64,000 nucleotides of DNA from BOG-908 sp965198915 (lineage in GTDB: Bacteria > Pseudomonadota > Alphaproteobacteria > Acetobacterales > Acetobacteraceae), in NCBI GenBank assembly GCA_965198915.1, contig CBDAQC010000001.1, positions 186,001-250,000 of the forward strand, read 5' to 3'. Under the pieces are notes generated by a model that was not told the origin of the DNA, ran no database searches, and saw only the letters and a list, made by a program, of their open reading frames with translations. The position numbers and the translations under genes are program-made. Positions 26,058 through 34,475 of the stretch are shown piece after piece; within the stretch, counting starts at the first letter, position 1, and every line of letters begins with the position of its first letter.

Positions 26058-27824
26058 ATGACCCGATCCGACCGCCTGGCCGCCGTACGCGCCGAACTCA
26101 CCCGGCAGAACCTGGCCGCCTTCATCGTTCCACGCGCCGACGAGCATCTGGGCGAGTATGTGCCGCCCAGCGCCGAGCGCCTGGCCTGGCTGACCGGCTT
26201 CACCGGCTCGGCCGGCCTCGCCGTGGTCTTCGCGGACCGTGCCGCGGTGTTCAGCGACGGCCGCTACGTCCTGCAGCTCGCCACGGAGACGGACGCTGCG
26301 CTGTGGGACCGCCAGCACATCATCGATACGCCGCCGCCCGGCTACATCGTCGCCCATACCAGGCCTGGCGACCCGATCGGCTACGATCCGTGGCTGATGA
26401 GCGAGGATCAGCTGGCCCGCTACCGCGAGGCCGGCCTGACCCTGGTGCCGGCCGCCATCAACCCGGTGGACGCGGCCTGGGCTGACCGCCCCGCCCCGCC
26501 CGCAGCGCCGGCCGTGCTTCACCAGGACGATCATGCGGGCGAGCCGGCCAGCGCCAAGCGCGCCCGCCTGGCCGAGGCGCTGCGTGCGGCCAGGCAGGAT
26601 GCCGCGGTCATCAGCGACCCGGCCTCGATCGCCTGGCTGCTCAACATACGCGGGCAGGACCTGGCCTACGTTCCGGTGGCGCTGGGATTTGCGATCCTGC
26701 ACGCGGATGCGGCCGTGGAGCTGTTCATGGCGCCTGAGAAGCTGCCGCAGCCGGTGCGCGAGGCCCTGGGCAACCAGGTTGCCACCGCGCCGCGCGAGGC
26801 GTTGCCGGCTGCCCTGGCCGTGCTTTCTGGCAAGCGCGTCCGGCTGGACACCGTGGGCAGCCCGGCCTGGCTGGCCGACACGCTGCGCCAGGCCGGCGCC
26901 ATCATCATCCCCGGCCAGGACCCGTGTCTGGTGCCGAAAGCCCGCAAGAACGCCATAGAGCAGCAGGGCGCCCGTGCTGCGCAGCATCGCGACGCGATCG
27001 CGCTCGCGCGTTTCCTGCATTGGGTGCAGGACGCGGCGGGCCACGAGAGCGAACTTTCCGCCGCCGCCCAGCTGGTGCGGTTGCGCGCCGAGGCCGCCGA
27101 GTTCCGCGGCGAGAGCTTTCCCGCGATCAGCGCGGCGGGCGAGCACGGCGCCATCATGCATTACCGGGTTTCGCTGGAGACGGACCGGGCCTTACTGCCC
27201 GACGAGCTGTATCTGATCGACAGCGGCGCCCAGTACGTCGACGGCACGACCGACGTGACCCGCACCATCTGGACCGGCCCGAGCCTGCCCACGGCGGAAA
27301 TACGCGACCGCTACACGCGCGTGCTGCGTGGGCACATCGCCATCGCCACGCTCGTTTTTCCGGACAACGTCACCGGCGTGCGACTGGATTCGTTTGCGCG
27401 CGCGGCGTTGTGGCAGGCCGGCCTGGATTTCGATCACGGCACCGGCCATGGCGTGGGCAGCTATCTTTCGGTGCATGAGGGACCGGTCAGCATCTCTCCG
27501 CATCTGCGCGCCGCGACGCTGGAAGACGGCATGATCCTTTCCAACGAGCCGGGGTTCTATCTGCCTGGCGAATACGGCATACGCCTGGAGAACCTGGTGC
27601 TGGTGCAGCCGGCGTCTTTTCCGACCGGCAAGCCGTTCCACCGGTTCGAGACGCTGACCTGGGCGCCGTTCGACCGGCTGCTGATCGAGCCGGCCTTGCT
27701 GTCCGCGGGCGAGCTTGCGTGGCTGAACGCGTATCACGCCGAAGTCTACGCGCAGCTAGCGGCGCATCTGGCGCCGGATGTGCGGGATTGGCTGGCGCAA
27801 GCTTGCGCGGTGATCGGCGCGTAG
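26058..27824 (+). CDS. Aminopeptidase P family metallopeptidase (M24B)
   Basis: 588 residues, the long three-domain form. Two creatinase-like N-terminal domains (GFTGSAGLAVVF at 47-58) precede the pita-bread catalytic domain with dinuclear metal ligands D388 (LIDSG), D399 (GTTDVTRT), H464 (GTGHGVG), E497 (SNEPGF) and E511 (RLEN). It removes an N-terminal residue next to proline. No signal peptide, so cytoplasmic. Starts 24 bases after repeat element 7. Confidence 0.94.
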   Translation: MTRSDRLAAVRAELTRQNLAAFIVPRADEHLGEYVPPSAERLAWLTGFTGSAGLAVVFADRAAVFSDGRYVLQLATETDAALWDRQHIIDTPPPGYIVAHTRPGDPIGYDPWLMSEDQLARYREAGLTLVPAAINPVDAAWADRPAPPAAPAVLHQDDHAGEPASAKRARLAEALRAARQDAAVISDPASIAWLLNIRGQDLAYVPVALGFAILHADAAVELFMAPEKLPQPVREALGNQVATAPREALPAALAVLSGKRVRLDTVGSPAWLADTLRQAGAIIIPGQDPCLVPKARKNAIEQQGARAAQHRDAIALARFLHWVQDAAGHESELSAAAQLVRLRAEAAEFRGESFPAISAAGEHGAIMHYRVSLETDRALLPDELYLIDSGAQYVDGTTDVTRTIWTGPSLPTAEIRDRYTRVLRGHIAIATLVFPDNVTGVRLDSFARAALWQAGLDFDHGTGHGVGSYLSVHEGPVSISPHLRAATLEDGMILSNEPGFYLPGEYGIRLENLVLVQPASFPTGKPFHRFETLTWAPFDRLLIEPALLSAGELAWLNAYHAEVYAQLAAHLAPDVRDWLAQACAVIGA

Positions 27825-27936
27825 GGCGCGGCTTCGGGCGGATGGCGGCTACGCTGCCTGGCGGCGCTGGGCGCGTGAAATCCTGGCCGTCTTTTTCGCC
27901 CTGCCAAATACGTTCGTTTGAAAGGCCAATGCCAGC

Positions 27937-28371
27937 GTGACCCTACCCGACCTCACCAGCCGTGCCACCTACGGCTACTGGTATCAGGAGAAACTCCGCT
28001 TCTCGGATACGGACATGATAGGCCACGTCAACAACGTTGCCTTCGCCGCCATGATGGAGAGCGGCCGCGTGAACTATACGCGCAGCGGCGTCATCCAGAA
28101 CCTGCCGGACGACGTACTTGTTGTGATGCGCCGGCTTGAGCTGGACTACCGCGCCGAACTGCACTGGCCGGCGGAGGTCGATATCGGCTCCGTGCTGCTG
28201 CGCATCGGCAATTCCTCATTTGCGATCGGCAACGGTTTGTTCCACGGCGGCCTGTGCGCGGCGACGGCGGTGACGACGCTGGTGGTGATAGGGCGGCAGA
28301 CACGACGGGCGACCGGCATACCTGATCCGGTCAGGGCCGTGATGCAGGCGCATTTGTTCGTCCAGCAGTGA
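27937..28371 (+). CDS. Hotdog-fold acyl-CoA thioesterase (4HBT/YbgC type)
   Basis: 144 residues with the family signature RFSDTDMIGHVNNVAFAAM (the Asp and the HVN segment form the active site of 4-hydroxybenzoyl-CoA / YbgC-like thioesterases) and LDYRAELHWPAEVDIG. It hydrolyses acyl-CoA esters; the substrate is unknown. The start is a GTG at 27937 with AAAGG 11 bases upstream; a nearer ATG runs into a stop after three codons. Confidence 0.88.
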   Translation: MTLPDLTSRATYGYWYQEKLRFSDTDMIGHVNNVAFAAMMESGRVNYTRSGVIQNLPDDVLVVMRRLELDYRAELHWPAEVDIGSVLLRIGNSSFAIGNGLFHGGLCAATAVTTLVVIGRQTRRATGIPDPVRAVMQAHLFVQQ

Positions 28372-28545
28372 CGTTACGGATGCGAGGCAGCTTGTCAGCA
28401 GAAGCTGGTCGATTTCGTGGTCGACGACACTTACGACCACGTTGGACATGCCCCAGCCGAGCAGGAGCGTCCCAGCCAGGAGGTGGTTCGACCAGAGGAG
28501 GTGCTCTACCCCAAACCTTGTTTCCCAGAACTGCGTGTAAACAGC

Positions 28546-28571
28546 TTCTAAGGACGACTGTCCTTAGCGGG
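28546..28571 (+). repeat. 26-bp direct repeat, copy A
   Basis: Contains the palindrome TAAGGACGACTGTCCTTA (18 bases, stem TAAGGAC / GTCCTTA) flanked by TTC and GCGGG. An identical 26-bp copy in the same orientation lies at 32548-32573. Both are followed by CCCCTGGCC-type GC palindromes. The stop codon of the membrane protein gene lies inside this copy. Confidence 0.8.
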
Positions 28572-29336
28572 CCGGCGCCATTGGTTCGAGCCTGCGGCGC
28601 CTGGGGGCAGAGCCCCTGGCCTGCCTTCAGGATCAACAGTCCAGCTCAGCAACACAGCAACCATCACCGCCCCGGACAGCGTCGTGCTCACCGGTAGGCC
28701 GAGCGCCGCGCCGTGGCGGAAGGCGAGCCAGTCGCCCAGCGTGGTACCCATCGAGCGGACGGCGACGATGGCGGCCCAGTAGGCGAGCTTGCCGCGCCAG
28801 CGGGACCGTGCGCCCGCGGCAAGGGCCGCCAGTTGCACGATGGCCAGCGCCACGGTTGCGCGGCCGGCGCCCAGCCCCAGGTCACCGGCCACGCAGTCGC
28901 CGGCTACCGTGCCGAGCGTGCCGGCCGTCAGCATGGCGGCCCAATACCAGCCGTCACCGGCGGGGCGGACGATGGTGGGGCCGTCCGCGAGCGGGCGACG
29001 GCCGGCGAGCACGAAGCCGGCCAGCAGGGCCAGCAGGCAGAGCATGGCCGGCACGGGGTCGGCGTGGAAATCGTGCGTTGCCAGGTCACCCAGATTGGTG
29101 GCGGCGGTGCGCAGCAGGACGATGGCCAGCCAGTACCAGGCTTCGGTGGCGTGCCGGCTCCGGCGCTCGGCGGCGAGCGCCAGTGCGAACAGGGCGGCCA
29201 GCACCGGCAGTCCGCGCCAGTGGCCGAGGTGGAGATCGTGGGAGACCAGGTCACCCAGGTTCGCGCCGAACACGCTGGCGGCCGAGATGGCCAGCCAGTA
29301 GCGCGCGTTGATGACGGGCAGGCTGGCGAGGCGCAT
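28548..29336 (-). CDS. Fourfold-repeat membrane protein (COG4705-like)
   Basis: 262 residues with about eight hydrophobic helices in four internal repeats of about 60 residues. Each repeat centres on a Gly-Asp motif: ANLGDLVSHDL, TNLGDLATHDF, GTVAGDCVAGDL, GTTLGDWLAFRHG. This matches uncharacterised membrane-anchored proteins of the COG4705 type. The ATG overlaps the ligA stop as TGATG, so it is translationally coupled to ligA. The last 15-25 residues (ending NQWRRPAKDSRP) are encoded by the repeat sequence at 28546-28620, so the original C-terminus was probably different. Function unknown. Confidence 0.85.
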   Translation of the reverse strand: MRLASLPVINARYWLAISAASVFGANLGDLVSHDLHLGHWRGLPVLAALFALALAAERRSRHATEAWYWLAIVLLRTAATNLGDLATHDFHADPVPAMLCLLALLAGFVLAGRRPLADGPTIVRPAGDGWYWAAMLTAGTLGTVAGDCVAGDLGLGAGRATVALAIVQLAALAAGARSRWRGKLAYWAAIVAVRSMGTTLGDWLAFRHGAALGLPVSTTLSGAVMVAVLLSWTVDPEGRPGALPPGAAGSNQWRRPAKDSRP

Positions 29337-31408
29337 CAGGCCGGGCTTTCCAGCAGCGCCGCCCATTCCGCCTCGCTGACCACGCGCACCCCCAGTTCCG
29401 CCGCCCGTTTCGCCTTGCTGCCGGCATCCTTGCCGACGACCACGAAATCGGTTTTTTTGCTGACCGTGTCGGTCACCTTCGCTCCGGCCGCCTCGGCGCG
29501 CGCCTTGGCTTCCGGCCGTGTCATCGTCTCCAGCGTGCCGGTGAACACGACGGTCTTGCCGCTGGCGGGACTGCCGCCGCCGCCGGGGACCACCGCGTCC
29601 TCGATCGTCAGCAGGCCGGCCAGCTCGTCCACCACGTCCCGGTTTCGGGGCTCGGCGAAGAACTCGACCAGCTCCTCGGCTATCGCCTCGCCCACACGGA
29701 GGATGCTGCCCAGCGCCAGGCGGGCGTCGGACCCTGTCTCGACGGCGGCACCCATCTCGGCGCGCCAGTGGGCGTAGCTGGTGTAGTGGCGCGCCAGCAG
29801 GCGGGCGTTCGTCTCGCCGATGCGGCGTATGCCGAGCGCGAAGATGAAGCGTTCGAGCGCGACTTGCCGACGCGCCTCGATGGCGGCGACCAGGCGGCGG
29901 GCGGACAGCGCGCCCCAGCCTTCCAGGGCGGCGATCTCCGCTTCCCGCGCGCCGAGGCGGAAGACGTCGGCCGGGCCGCGCAGCCATCCCAAGGCGTGGA
30001 AGGCGACGACGGTCTTCTCGCCCATGCCCTCGATGTCGAAGGCGCGGCGGGCGCAGAAATGCACCAGGCGTTCCACCGCCTGCGCCGGGCAGACAAGGCC
30101 GCCGGTGCAGCGGCGTACCACTTCGCCGGGCGGGCGGACGGCCAGGCTGCCGCAGGCCGGGCAGTGCGACAGGGGTTCGTAGGGGGTGGCGCCTGCGGGG
30201 CGGCGCTCCTGCACCACGCTGACGATCTGCGGGATGACGTCGCCGGCGCGCTGCAGCAGCACGGTGTCTCCGACGCGGACGTCCAGTCGGGCGATCTCGT
30301 CCTCGTTGTGCAGGGTGGCGCGGGTGACGAGCACGCCGCCCACGCCTACCGGCGCCAGGTGGGCCACGGGGGTGAGCGCGCCGGTGCGGCCGACCTGCAC
30401 GCGTATGTCCTGCAGCAATGTGGTGGCGCGTTCGGCCGGGAACTTCCAGGCGACCGCCCAGCGCGGCTCCCGCCCGGCGAAGCCCAGGCGGCGCTGGAGT
30501 GCCAGGTCGTCGACCTTGAAGACGACGCCGTCTATGTCGTAGTCGAGCCCGGCGCGGGAGGCTTCCACGCGGGCGAAGAAGGCGGCGGCGTCCGCCACGC
30601 CGTCCAGGCGCGCGCTCAGCGGGTTGACGCGGAACCCCCAATGCCTGAGCCGCTCCAGATACGCCCAATGCGTCTCCGCCACCGGTTCGGACGTCTCACC
30701 GGCGGCGTAGGCGAAGAAGGCCAGCGGCCGTCCCGCGGTGACGGAGACGTCCAGTTGGCGCAGGCTGCCGGCCGCGGCGTTGCGCGGGTTGGCGAACAGC
30801 CGCAGACCGGCGGCTTCCTGCGCCGCGTTCAGTGCCAGGAAGTCCGCCTTGCCGAGGAACACTTCGCCGCGGATTTCGATGAAGGCCGGCGCGGGCCCGG
30901 CCAGCCGGTCCGGTATGCTGGCGATCGTGCGCAGGTTGGCCGTGACGTCCTCGCCCTCGGCACCGTCACCGCGCGTGGCGCCGCGCACGAACACGCCGTC
31001 CTCGTAGGTCAGGGAGATGGACAGCCCGTCGATCTTCGGCTCGCCCACCAGCGCCAACTGGGCGGACGCGTCCAGGCCCAGGAATCGCCTGGCGCGCGCG
31101 GCGAATTCCAGGAAGGCTGCCTCGTTGAACGCGTTGTCCAGCGACAGCATCGGCACGCGGTGCCTGATCTTGCCGAACGCCGCGGACGGGGCACTTCCCA
31201 CGCGGTGGGAGGGTGCGTCGCTGCTGACCAGGTCCGGATGCGCTTTTTCGAGTTCGGCCACACGCCGCCGCAGGGCGTCGTATTCGGCGTCGGTGATTTC
31301 CGGCGCGTCCAACTCGTGGTAGGCGCGGTCATGATGGGCGATCGCCTGCTGCAGCGCGGCCAGTTCCTGGCCAGGGGAGGCGTGGCTTTCGGCGCTGTCC
31401 GGCGTCAT
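29336..31408 (-). CDS. ligA: NAD-dependent DNA ligase
   Basis: 690 residues, standard length. NAD-binding Ia domain (YHELDAPEITDAEYDALRR), adenylation motif E-P-K125-I-D-G-L-S, OB domain, four-Cys zinc finger (CPACGSLAVRP...CTGGLVC), helix-hairpin-helix repeats, and a C-terminal BRCT domain (GKTVVFTGTLETMTRPEAK). Joins nicks during replication and repair. It shares its transcript with a repeat membrane protein gene and is divergent from the aspartyl protease gene across about 70 bases. Confidence 0.96.
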   Translation of the reverse strand: MTPDSAESHASPGQELAALQQAIAHHDRAYHELDAPEITDAEYDALRRRVAELEKAHPDLVSSDAPSHRVGSAPSAAFGKIRHRVPMLSLDNAFNEAAFLEFAARARRFLGLDASAQLALVGEPKIDGLSISLTYEDGVFVRGATRGDGAEGEDVTANLRTIASIPDRLAGPAPAFIEIRGEVFLGKADFLALNAAQEAAGLRLFANPRNAAAGSLRQLDVSVTAGRPLAFFAYAAGETSEPVAETHWAYLERLRHWGFRVNPLSARLDGVADAAAFFARVEASRAGLDYDIDGVVFKVDDLALQRRLGFAGREPRWAVAWKFPAERATTLLQDIRVQVGRTGALTPVAHLAPVGVGGVLVTRATLHNEDEIARLDVRVGDTVLLQRAGDVIPQIVSVVQERRPAGATPYEPLSHCPACGSLAVRPPGEVVRRCTGGLVCPAQAVERLVHFCARRAFDIEGMGEKTVVAFHALGWLRGPADVFRLGAREAEIAALEGWGALSARRLVAAIEARRQVALERFIFALGIRRIGETNARLLARHYTSYAHWRAEMGAAVETGSDARLALGSILRVGEAIAEELVEFFAEPRNRDVVDELAGLLTIEDAVVPGGGGSPASGKTVVFTGTLETMTRPEAKARAEAAGAKVTDTVSKKTDFVVVGKDAGSKAKRAAELGVRVVSEAEWAALLESPA

Positions 31409-31480
31409 CGGGGGTTACGTTCTCCTTCGGAAGAGCCAGGCCGGCGCAAGGCGGGAGGGTGCCTGGGCAGGCGAGCGGAA

Positions 31481-32467
31481 GTGTTCTGCCCGTTGGTGCT
31501 GCACCGGGCCTTGCTGTACGCCGTGCTGCTCCTTTGCCTGGCCGCTCCGGCCGCGGCAACCTGCACGCTGAGCGCGGCGGCGGTGATACCCACCGTGTCC
31601 TTCGCCCGGCACTACGTGCTGGCGGCGGACGTCAACGGCAAGCGCGCCAACCTTATCGCCGACACCGGCGCCACCACGACGAACCTCACGACGGCCGCCG
31701 CACCGCGGCTCGGGGTGTCGCTCAACCGGCGCGGACGGGACAACGAGGGGATAGGTGGCGGCGAGCCCGCCTTTCGCGGTTTTGCCGCTACCTTGCGCAT
31801 CTCGCAACTGATCCTGCACGGCCAGTTCGTGGGCGGCACTGCCGTGCTGGCGGACCCGCAGATCGACGGCGTGCTGGGCATGGACATATTGTCCACCTAT
31901 GACATCGACCTGGATTTCGTGGGCCAGCACATATTGCTGTTTGAGCCGGCGTCCGGGTGCGGCGGGCCCGCGGCTGCGCTGGCCCGACCGCTCTACAGTG
32001 CGCATCTGGCCTATATCAGGAACGACGCGCTGGCGGAGGTGGACGTGTTCATCGAAGGCATGCGCGTACGCGCGCTCATCGACAGCGGATCGCCCACTTC
32101 CGTATTGTTTCGCCGTAGTGCCAGCCTGTTGAATTTGGATCTGGCACGCTTCCGCGGGCCGGACCATCACGAAAGCCGCGGCATAGGACCGCACATCGTC
32201 CGATCCTTCACGCAGATGTTTCCCAGCATCACCATTGGCGATTTCGCGCTGCGTGGGTTGCCGGTGGAAGTGCTCGATCAGCAGGATTTCGGCTTCAACC
32301 GGGTGCACACGGGATCCGTGCTGGCAGACGACGACGACGGCCTGCCGGGCGCCGAGCAGATGATCCTGGGAGCGGACTTCCTGGAGAAGGTGCATGTGTG
32401 GATCTCGCATTCTTCCCACCTTCTGATCATGCAGTATCCGCCACGGCCTTCGGAAATTCCGAAATAG
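31481..32467 (+). CDS. Exported aspartyl protease with two D-(T/S)-G motifs
   Basis: About 328 residues from GTG 31481 (GTG 31496 is the alternative). Signal peptide (LLYAVLLLCLAAPAAA), then two retropepsin-like halves. The first has LIAD61TGATTTNL and the flap/hydrophobic G-V-L-G-M-D-I-L. The second has ALID201SGSPTSVL and the matching ILGADFLEKV. The halves are about 140 residues apart. Single-motif proteins of the Asp_protease_2 type work as dimers; a tandem like this could form the active site within one chain, as pepsins do. Exported, so presumably periplasmic or secreted. Divergent from ligA. Confidence 0.85.
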   Translation: MFCPLVLHRALLYAVLLLCLAAPAAATCTLSAAAVIPTVSFARHYVLAADVNGKRANLIADTGATTTNLTTAAAPRLGVSLNRRGRDNEGIGGGEPAFRGFAATLRISQLILHGQFVGGTAVLADPQIDGVLGMDILSTYDIDLDFVGQHILLFEPASGCGGPAAALARPLYSAHLAYIRNDALAEVDVFIEGMRVRALIDSGSPTSVLFRRSASLLNLDLARFRGPDHHESRGIGPHIVRSFTQMFPSITIGDFALRGLPVEVLDQQDFGFNRVHTGSVLADDDDGLPGAEQMILGADFLEKVHVWISHSSHLLIMQYPPRPSEIPK

Positions 32468-32547
32468 TCTGGGGTTGTTTACGCTGACACGTAAGCAAGG
32501 TTGGGGCTCTGCCCCAGACCCATTTCGTTTGCGCGCGTTGAGATAGG

Positions 32548-32573
32548 TTCTAAGGACGACTGTCCTTAGCGGG
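32548..32573 (+). repeat. 26-bp direct repeat, copy B
   Basis: Identical to 28546-28571, same orientation. On its left is a GC palindrome (TTGGGGCTCTGCCCCAG, 32500-32517) and on its right GGGGTCCAGGGGC-AGC-GCCCCTGG, ending at the recN stop. Together with copy A it brackets the ligA, membrane protein and aspartyl protease genes. Confidence 0.8.
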
Positions 32574-32602
32574 GTCCAGGGGCAGCGCCCCTGGCCTTGC
32601 CC

Positions 32603-34303
32603 TCAGAAAAGCAAACCCTCCTTGCGCCCCAGCAGCGCGCCGGCCGCGGCGCGGGCCGCGGGCGTGATCACCTCGCCGGCCAGCATGCGGGCGATCTCCT
32701 CGCGGCGCTCCTCCAGGCCGAGCGCTTCCACCCGCGTCTCCGTGCGCCCGGCGTTGACCGCCTTGCTGACGCGCAGATGCGCGGCCCCCCTGGCCGCCAC
32801 CTGGGGCGAGTGCGTGACCACAAGCACCTGCACGCCTTCCGCCACGCGGGCCACACGCTCGCCCACGGCGGCCGCGGTGGCGCCGCCTATGCCGCTATCC
32901 ACTTCGTCGAACACCAGTGTGCTGACGGCGGACCCGCTGACCAGCACGACTTTCAGCGCCAGCATCAGACGGGACAGCTCTCCGCCCGAGGCCACACGCC
33001 CCAGCGGGCCTGGCGGCTGGCCGGGGTTGGTGGCGATGAGGAAACGCACGGTGTCGGCACCGGCGGCGCCCCAGGCTTCCTCCTCCAGCCGCGTCACCGC
33101 CGCAAAGAAGCGGGCGCGTTCCAGGCGCAGGGGTGGCAGTTCGGCGTTCGCCGCCGCTTCCAGCCCTGCGGCCGCTGCTACCCGCGCCACGCTCAGCTTT
33201 TCGGCGGCTTCCACGTAGCGCGCGCGGGCGGCGGTGGCCTCGCGCGTGAGGCCGGCGACCGCGGCGTCACCGCTGTCCAGCGCGGCGAGCCGGGCCTGGA
33301 AGCCGGCGAGCAGGCCGGGCAGGTCGACCACCGCCACGGCGTATTTCCGCGCGGCGCCGCGCAGGGCGAACAGGCGTTCCTCCGCCTGCTCCAGGGCCCT
33401 GGGATCCGCGTCGGCTTCGGCGGCCAGGCGGCTGAGCAGGCTTTCGCCTTCGGCCAGGGCCTCTTCGGCCCGTTCCAGCGCGGCCAGGGCGGCGTTTGCC
33501 GGGTTTTCCGCGTCACTGCCGGCCGGCAGCAGGCGTTGCAGGGCGCGGGCGGCGGCCCGCAGGGCGGCGGCCGGGCCGTCCCGCCGGCGGTCGCGTGGTG
33601 TGAGTTCGCTGAGGGCGGCGGCGATTGCCTCGGCGCGTTTCTCGCCTTGTTGCAGGCGGTGGCGTGTGGCGGCGAGCGCGTCTTCCTCGCCTTCGCGCGG
33701 CGCCAGCTTGTTCAGTTCGGCGCTGGCGTGGCGCAGGAACTCCTCCTCCCGCTTGGCTTCGGCGATGTTGCGTTCCGCCTCCGCCAGCCGTTCCATGGCG
33801 GCGCGCCAGGCGCGGTGGCGGGCGGCCACTTCCGAGCGCAGATCCGGCGAGATGCCGTAGGCGTCCAGCAGGCGGAGGTGGGAGGCGGGGTCGGCAAGGC
33901 CCATCTGGTCGTGCTGGCCCTGCACTTCGACCAGCAGGGCGCCCACGCGTTTCAGCGTGGCGGCGCCGACCGGTGCGTCGTTCACCCAGGCGCGGGAGCG
34001 GCCGTCACGCGCCACCGCGCGGCGCAGCACCACTTCCTCGTCGCGCGGCAGGCCCAGTTCTTCCAGTGCGGCGAAGACGGGGTGGCTTTGGCCCGGGGCG
34101 AAGCCGGCCGAGACGCTGGCCTGTTCGGCGCCGGCGCGCACCAGGCCGGCATCCGAGCGGGCGCCCAGGGCCAGGCCCAGGCTGTCCAGCAGGATGGATT
34201 TTCCGGCGCCTGTCTCGCCTGTCAGCACGGAGAGGCCTGGGCCGAAGGTGAGGTCCAGGCGTTCTATGAGGACGACGTCGCGTATGGAGAGGGAGGTCAG
34301 CAA
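32603..34303 (-). CDS. recN: DNA repair protein RecN
   Basis: 566 residues. SMC-like ATPase: N-terminal LTSLSIRDVVLIERLDL, Walker A VLTGETGAGKSILLDSL, Q-loop VEVQGQHDQ, long coiled coil (about 150-370), signature SGGELSRLMLALK and Walker B TLVFDEVDSGIGG, then VTHSPQVAA. Works in double-strand break repair. The start is a TTG at 34303 directly bordering repeat element 8; the frame continues upstream into the repeat (FCKKEGLPS), which is unlikely to be native. Last gene of the division/envelope cluster. Confidence 0.93.
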   Translation of the reverse strand: MLTSLSIRDVVLIERLDLTFGPGLSVLTGETGAGKSILLDSLGLALGARSDAGLVRAGAEQASVSAGFAPGQSHPVFAALEELGLPRDEEVVLRRAVARDGRSRAWVNDAPVGAATLKRVGALLVEVQGQHDQMGLADPASHLRLLDAYGISPDLRSEVAARHRAWRAAMERLAEAERNIAEAKREEEFLRHASAELNKLAPREGEEDALAATRHRLQQGEKRAEAIAAALSELTPRDRRRDGPAAALRAAARALQRLLPAGSDAENPANAALAALERAEEALAEGESLLSRLAAEADADPRALEQAEERLFALRGAARKYAVAVVDLPGLLAGFQARLAALDSGDAAVAGLTREATAARARYVEAAEKLSVARVAAAAGLEAAANAELPPLRLERARFFAAVTRLEEEAWGAAGADTVRFLIATNPGQPPGPLGRVASGGELSRLMLALKVVLVSGSAVSTLVFDEVDSGIGGATAAAVGERVARVAEGVQVLVVTHSPQVAARGAAHLRVSKAVNAGRTETRVEALGLEERREEIARMLAGEVITPAARAAAGALLGRKEGLLF

Positions 34304-34462
34304 GGAAGGAAGGCCTTCTTTTTTGCAAAAAAGAAGCAAAAAACTCTTGCTACACGCTGGTCCGGCGTCCGAGCGTTTCCTGAAGCACCCGGCTGCTGCA
34401 AATGCGGGGAAGCAAAAGTTTTTTGGTTCTTTTGTTCAAAAAAGAACTGCTTGCTTGCTACC
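34304..34462. repeat. Intergenic hairpin-pair element 8 (GAAG-type left, GAAC-type right)
   Basis: Between bamD and recN (both minus). The left unit GGAAGGCCTTC with a T6-GC-A6 hairpin abuts the recN start. The right unit is GGTTCTTTTGTTC-AAAAAAGAACTGC. The two units have different stem bases, so they cannot form one perfect long palindrome. Confidence 0.85.
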
Positions 34463-34475
34463 TGCAAGCGGGTCC

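Noticed and set aside
28575..28620. tRNA-like GGTTCGAGCC
   Set aside because: It is the loop of a GGCGCC...GGCGCC hairpin in the dispersed repeat; no acceptor or anticodon arms fit.
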